NCBI GenBank assembly: GCA_003175935.1 | Contig: PSRI01000258.1 | Coordinates: forward strand, 1-64,000 | Reading direction: 5' to 3' | DNA: 64,000 nucleotides | DNA from: Bacteroidota bacterium | GTDB lineage: Bacteria; Bacteroidota; Bacteroidia; Chitinophagales; Chitinophagaceae | Shown: positions 60,110 through 64,000 of the stretch, piece after piece | Layout of the letters: each line of letters opens with the position of its first letter | Numbering within the stretch: the stretch's first letter is position 1 | Position numbers and translations under genes: made by a program | The notes under the pieces: generated by a model | What the model saw: the letters and a program-made list of their open reading frames with translations, nothing else | What the model was told of the DNA's origin: nothing | The model's database searches: none

Positions 60110-61081
60110 ATGAATTTGAAAAAAGCCCTATCAGCAGCGATATTGATCAAAATTACATTTATTGCACAGGCACAAACGAGTACTCAGGATACCAGTTTCA
60201 AACCGTACTCACAAAATATTCCCGGAACCAGTACCAGTTTCAAAATGGTTGCTATTCCCGGTGGTTCTTTTATGATGGGTGGTGGGGAATCTGATAAATC
60301 AAAAAATGAAGATGAAGCTCCTGCAAAAAAAGTTACCATATCTCCATTTTGGATGGGAGCTTTTGAAGTTACGCATGACGAATTCGATCTTTTTTTCAGG
60401 GATGAAGCGACACCTGTAAATTCAACCGTGGATGCTGTAACCAGGCCAACGCCTCAATACATTGATTTGAGTTGGGGTATGGGAAAAACAGGAGGCTTTC
60501 CAGTGAATAGCATGAGCCAGGATGCTGCCATGATGTATTGCAGATGGCTTTATCAAAAAACCGGCTTTTTTTATCGTTTGCCTACGGAAGCAGAATGGGA
60601 ATATGCGTGCAGGGCCGGGAGCACAACTGTTTACCCTTTTGGAGATGACGCCAGGGACCTTGGGAAATATGCCTGGTTTAAAGGAAATAGTAAAGAGAAA
60701 TATCATAAAGTAGGACAAAAGCTTCCTAATGCATGGGGGTTATATGATATGCTGGGAAATGTGAGTGAGTGGACCCTGGATCAGTACGACGAAAAATATT
60801 TTGTTTCATTATCTGATAATGCAGTTGATCCATTAACGCCACCCGCTACCAGGTACCCGCGAACCATTCGGGGCGGAAGTTATTTGGATGATGCATCTGT
60901 ATTGAGATCCTCGGCACGCAAACATTCAGAAGCATCCTGGAACAAAAGAGATCCGCAGATTCCGAAAAGTCGCTGGTGGCTCACTGATGCAATGTTTGTA
61001 GGATTCAGGCTGGTTCGTCCACTTAAACAACCCAGTGCGGAAGAAGCCGACGCGTTTTACAAACAATATCTGAAAAATTGA
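60110..61081 (+). CDS. Exported formylglycine-enzyme-like (SUMF1) domain protein lacking catalytic Cys
   Basis: A 323-residue protein with a signal peptide (KKALSAAILIKITFIAQAQ). The FGE-sulfatase domain is visible: MVAIPGGSFMMGG, PFWMGAFEVTHDEFDLFF, RLPTEAEWEYACRAGSTT, LGNVSEWTLDQYD, TIRGGSYLDDASVLRSSA, and FRLVRP. In true formylglycine-generating enzymes the Cys pair lies right after GGSY; here the sequence reads LDDASVLRS, with no Cys. So it probably does not activate sulfatases, and it may be structural or bind ligands, like GldJ/GldK relatives. Followed after 23 bp by the Gfo/Idh gene. Confidence 0.88.
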   Translation: MNLKKALSAAILIKITFIAQAQTSTQDTSFKPYSQNIPGTSTSFKMVAIPGGSFMMGGGESDKSKNEDEAPAKKVTISPFWMGAFEVTHDEFDLFFRDEATPVNSTVDAVTRPTPQYIDLSWGMGKTGGFPVNSMSQDAAMMYCRWLYQKTGFFYRLPTEAEWEYACRAGSTTVYPFGDDARDLGKYAWFKGNSKEKYHKVGQKLPNAWGLYDMLGNVSEWTLDQYDEKYFVSLSDNAVDPLTPPATRYPRTIRGGSYLDDASVLRSSARKHSEASWNKRDPQIPKSRWWLTDAMFVGFRLVRPLKQPSAEEADAFYKQYLKN

Positions 61082-61104
61082 TTGCTTCAAATAAAAACCA
61101 AATC

Positions 61105-62439
61105 ATGAACAAGAATAATCCATCTGGCAACAATTCTACCCGCCGCGAATTTGTGAAGAACACTTCTTTACTGGCTGGTGGAATTTTGGCTGCTCCGCTT
61201 CTTTCAAGAGCGAATTTTTTCTCAGGGTCTGATGATGTAATTAAGGTTGCACTCATTGGATGTGGCGGCCGCGGCACCGGTGCTGCTACTCAGGCGCTCA
61301 TGACCAAACAAAATGTAAAACTGGTAGCAATGGCCGATGCATTTCGCGATCGGTTGGATAATTCATATAAGGAACTCACTTCAGGGGATAATTCTGATGG
61401 AAATGTGAAAGCCCGCGTTGATGTTCCCGAAGAAAGAAAGTTTGTAGGGTTCGATGCCTATCTCAAAGCTATTCCCCTCGCAGATGTAGTAATTCTCGCG
61501 ACGCCTCCGGGATTCAGGCCTATACACTTTGAAGAAGCTGTGAAGCAAAACAAACACATATTCATGGAGAAGCCTGTAGCAACAGATCCTGCAGGCATTA
61601 AAAGAGTTTTAGATGCTGCTGCAATTGCGAAACAAAAGAAATTGAATGTGGTGGTAGGATTGCAAAGACATTTTCAATATTCATATCGCGAGCTCATCAA
61701 GAGAAAAGATATGATTGGTGATATTATTTCTGCCCAGGCATGGTGGAATAATGATGGCGTTTGGGTGCATCCACGTCAGGCCGGTTGGACCGAAATGGAA
61801 TATCAAATGAGAAACTGGTATTATTTTGTCTGGCTTTGCGGAGATCATATTACAGAACAACACATTCACAATTTGGATGTGATCAACTGGTTCAAAGGAG
61901 GCTACCCGGTTAAAGCGCAGGGAATGGGCGGAAGAGAAGTGAGAGTTGGAAAAGATTATGGAGAAATTTTTGACCATCATTATGTAGAGTTTCATTATGC
62001 AGATGGATCAGTACTGAATAGCCAGTGTCGACATCAACCGAAAACAATGAGTAAAGTGGATGAATTATTCATTGGAACAAAAGGAAAAATCTATTGTGGC
62101 GATGCAAATATTGTAGATCATAAAGGAAAGGTTTTGTATCAGTTCGACAGGAAAACTGAAAACAATCCTTACCAAACAGAGCACGACGAACTATTCGAAG
62201 CCATTGCAAAAGGTGAATACAAATTTGATCAGGCTGAGAATGGCGCTAAAAGTAGCATGACTTCAATTCTTGGTCGTATGGCCACTTATAGCGGACAAAT
62301 TGTAGAATGGGACAAAGCCATCAATTCAGGAATTGATTTACATCCCAAGGTTTATGACTGGGCAGCCAACCCTCCTGTATTGCCTGGTGCTGATGGAATG
62401 TATCCTGCAGCAAAACCTGGGGTTACTAAATTCGCTTAA
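61105..62439 (+). CDS. Tat-exported Gfo/Idh/MocA-family oxidoreductase
   Basis: A 444-residue NAD(P)-dependent oxidoreductase. The N-terminus has a twin-arginine signal (TRREFVKNTSLLAGG). The Rossmann motif IGCGGRGTG is at about residue 48, then MADAFRDR, FMEKPVATDPAG, and the conserved His region GDHITEQHIHNLDV. The C-terminal domain is complete. Similar proteins oxidise or isomerise sugars in the periplasm. It lies directly downstream of the SUMF1-like gene and converges on the cytochrome gene with a terminator between. Confidence 0.92.
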   Translation: MNKNNPSGNNSTRREFVKNTSLLAGGILAAPLLSRANFFSGSDDVIKVALIGCGGRGTGAATQALMTKQNVKLVAMADAFRDRLDNSYKELTSGDNSDGNVKARVDVPEERKFVGFDAYLKAIPLADVVILATPPGFRPIHFEEAVKQNKHIFMEKPVATDPAGIKRVLDAAAIAKQKKLNVVVGLQRHFQYSYRELIKRKDMIGDIISAQAWWNNDGVWVHPRQAGWTEMEYQMRNWYYFVWLCGDHITEQHIHNLDVINWFKGGYPVKAQGMGGREVRVGKDYGEIFDHHYVEFHYADGSVLNSQCRHQPKTMSKVDELFIGTKGKIYCGDANIVDHKGKVLYQFDRKTENNPYQTEHDELFEAIAKGEYKFDQAENGAKSSMTSILGRMATYSGQIVEWDKAINSGIDLHPKVYDWAANPPVLPGADGMYPAAKPGVTKFA

Positions 62440-62461
62440 AGAAAAACCCGGCTTAATATTT

Positions 62462-62498
62462 TGCGCCAACCAGTATTTAGGTTGGCGCATTTTTTTTC
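62462..62498 (+). terminator. Intrinsic terminator after the Gfo/Idh gene
   Basis: TGCGCCAACC and GGTTGGCGCA form a perfect 10-bp stem with an 8-base loop (62472-62479), followed by a run of eight or more Ts. Confidence 0.93.
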
Positions 62499-62502
62499 AA
62501 GA

Positions 62503-63816
62503 TTAATTTATTTTCTGATACACCACCGGTTCAAGGTCATAATCCGTTAGAGCAATAACTTTTCCTGAGGCGTTTTTGATAAAACTGATGGGAGAAGGAA
62601 GATTATTAGCGCTGAATTTTATTTTATCTATAGCAAATAAATTTCCATTTTCAACTTGGCCCTGAGTGATCCATAGTTTCTTATTCTTAAATCGAATAAG
62701 AACAGTATCGTGAACGCTATCGTTTACATAAGTGCCCGCATAATTTGGAAAAAGAGTTTCATCACCTTGCACAGGTTTAGAATTTACAATTTTGTTTTGA
62801 TCACCGAACCCGTGCATTTGTCCGCATACAGGGCACAATGTTGGTTTCAGTCCATTCACTACGCGATGGTTGACGGGAACAGTTGTTTTAAGCGCTGCAA
62901 GAATTGCTTTAAGATCTCCATCATTCATATTGGCAAATTGGGTCCAGGGCATTGCAAATTTTAATGTTCCACTTTTGCCTGTTCTTATAACGCGAATGAA
63001 TGTTTCATCGTCCCATCCACCAATTCCTGTTTGGATATCTGACGTAATATTTGGACTTGCCACTTTTTCAGTGTCGTTCAGCCCAACAAGATTTCCTCCG
63101 CCAAAATATCCTGGATTTCTAACATACCAGCCTGTATGGCAACCTTCGCAATCAGACAGCTTTATAAGGTATTTTCCCTTTGCCACCAGCGTCGAAGTAT
63201 CTGGTGTCGACACCGGGTCATCTGACATTGGTCTGGGTTGATTTTGTAGCCTTAGTTCCCTTTCCTTCGTTAATATTCTTGGAGCAACATAATTGGAAAT
63301 CGGAGGAAGTGATCGTATATAAACAACGACCGAAGCAAGATCCTCATCACTTAAATTTCTGAATCCGGTCCAGGGCATTGTTCCAAGTCCGCGCCCATCA
63401 TGACCAACACCCTGACGAATTGCTCTTGCGAACATATCATCCGTCCAGTTTCCGGCACCAGTTTCTTTATCAGATGAAATATTTGGTGCCCCAAATCGCA
63501 AACTATCCTTATCAAACCAAAGATTACCGCTGCCTAACATATTGGGAAATGGAGGATATCCGGGTTTACTGCTATCAACTTTTGAATGACAATTGAAACA
63601 GAAAAGAATTCCATTTGCCAAATATTTACCACGAGCCAAACGGTCAGGTGTAACCGCAAATTTTCTATCCGTCAATTGCCTTGCATACTTCGACTGCAGT
63701 GCCGTAGTCTGGTCCACAGGCTTAATTTTTTCATGTGGCTTTTTATCGTGTTCACATGAAACAACAAATGCAAAACCCACTATGAGAAAGCCAAACGCGA
63801 CTAATATTCTTTTCAT
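62503..63816 (-). CDS. Diheme cytochrome c lipoprotein
   Basis: A 437-residue exported protein. The lipobox ends at VVSC, then EHDKKPHEK. Two CxxCH haem sites are seen: CFNCH (first third) and CEGCH (middle). Each is followed by sequence expected around c-type haem (DMFARAIRQGVGHDGRG; PWTQFANMNDGDLKAILAALK). The last about 100 residues carry no haem but a segment CPVCGQMHG and a beta-rich end (ISFIKNASGKVIALTDYDLEPVVYQKIN). It probably passes electrons from an exported oxidoreductase to the respiratory chain. The downstream direction continues with a paralogous tail at 63850. Confidence 0.92.
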   Translation of the reverse strand: MKRILVAFGFLIVGFAFVVSCEHDKKPHEKIKPVDQTTALQSKYARQLTDRKFAVTPDRLARGKYLANGILFCFNCHSKVDSSKPGYPPFPNMLGSGNLWFDKDSLRFGAPNISSDKETGAGNWTDDMFARAIRQGVGHDGRGLGTMPWTGFRNLSDEDLASVVVYIRSLPPISNYVAPRILTKERELRLQNQPRPMSDDPVSTPDTSTLVAKGKYLIKLSDCEGCHTGWYVRNPGYFGGGNLVGLNDTEKVASPNITSDIQTGIGGWDDETFIRVIRTGKSGTLKFAMPWTQFANMNDGDLKAILAALKTTVPVNHRVVNGLKPTLCPVCGQMHGFGDQNKIVNSKPVQGDETLFPNYAGTYVNDSVHDTVLIRFKNKKLWITQGQVENGNLFAIDKIKFSANNLPSPISFIKNASGKVIALTDYDLEPVVYQKIN

Positions 63817-63849
63817 TTGTTTTGGTTGCTTTTAATGAGCCAGGTCAGT

Positions 63850-64000
63850 TTAGTCAACCCGTTTATAAATGGTGGGTTGTAAATCAGCTGCATAAAACGA
63901 ACCCGCTTTTCCGTCCTTTCCCTTCGTAAAAATTATTGGATATGGCAACCCTTCAGCGTAATATTTACCTTTTGAAATTTCTTTCAATTCAATTTCGGGA
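63850..64000 (-). CDS. C-terminal fragment of a second gene related to the diheme cytochrome tail
   Basis: The minus strand is open from the window edge to a stop at 63850-63852, giving about 49 codons ending GSFYAADLQPTIYKRVD. It matches the last residues of the adjacent cytochrome gene (LPYPIIFTKGKDGKAGSFYAADLQPTIY versus LPSPISFIKNASGKVIALTDYDLEPVVY). It is thus probably the end of a tandem paralog or a related exported protein. The rest lies outside the window. Confidence 0.7.
   Translation of the reverse strand, partial: PEIELKEISKGKYYAEGLPYPIIFTKGKDGKAGSFYAADLQPTIYKRVD

Noticed and set aside
1-64000. CRISPR arrays, insertion sequences, prophage, rRNA genes, replication origin
   Set aside because: I found no regularly spaced repeats, transposase or integrase motifs, rRNA or DnaA-box cluster.

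Overview
The window reads as a chromosomal segment of a Bacteroidota bacterium, most likely a member of the Chitinophagaceae or a close relative (inference). The signs are a SusC/SusD outer-membrane pair, an LpxC-FabZ fusion, a FtsX-DUF3098 pair, a ZapA gene near pheT, TlpA-like DUF4369 lipoproteins, a Y_Y_Y/propeller sensor kinase, and promoters of the Bacteroidota type (TAnnTTTG, sometimes with TTTG about 19-20 bases upstream). Coding density is very high, and no gene-free stretch reaches 300 bp. I see no rRNA, CRISPR array, transposase, phage gene or integrase.

Layout: 1-7.1 kb holds a partial tRNA-Leu, a RelA/SpoT-type ppGpp enzyme and a SusC-SusD pair with its own terminator. 7.3-18 kb holds housekeeping genes: purA, a very acidic small protein, pabB, a lytic transglycosylase, gatA, tatA, rplS, rny, a TlpA-like thioredoxin, an atypical SDR and zapA. 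18-26 kb holds a small orphan beta-domain gene, a coiled-coil gene that may be a ZapA partner, pheT, then lpxC-fabZ, lpxA, an ABC ATPase, alanine dehydrogenase and tsaE. 26-37.6 kb holds a copper-type P-ATPase, recQ, a HerA-like ATPase, a stand-alone GroES-like protein, an OmpR-type response regulator, a large propeller-type histidine kinase and ruvB. 37.6-46 kb is a mixed stretch of small accessory genes (amidotransferase, F420-type reductase, OmpA-like, M23-like, VOC, two unknowns) ending in leuS. 46-58 kb holds ftsX, DUF3098, uppP, an MFS permease, an MBL hydrolase, DUF3108, a flippase-like membrane protein, ruvC, a HIT protein, greA, two paralogous lipoproteins, a D-2-hydroxyacid dehydrogenase, rsmA and pdxA. 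58-64 kb is an exported set: a LolA-like protein, a Tat-exported TIM-barrel isomerase, a formylglycine-enzyme-like domain lacking cysteines, a Tat-exported Gfo/Idh oxidoreductase, a diheme cytochrome c and the tail of a related protein.

How the parts work together: several genes serve envelope building (lpxC-fabZ, lpxA, uppP, ftsX, zapA, lytic transglycosylase, OmpA-like). Others serve translation (pheT, leuS, gatA, tsaE, rplS, rsmA) or DNA and RNA upkeep (recQ, ruvB, ruvC, rny, greA). The last 6 kb looks like an extracytoplasmic redox or sugar-processing module (inference). The most interesting non-coding signals are a terminator-like hairpin in the greA leader, a REP-like repeat inserted in frame in leuS, two other families of short repeats between genes, a possible small RNA next to recQ, and a striking number of convergent gene pairs whose stop codons touch or overlap.
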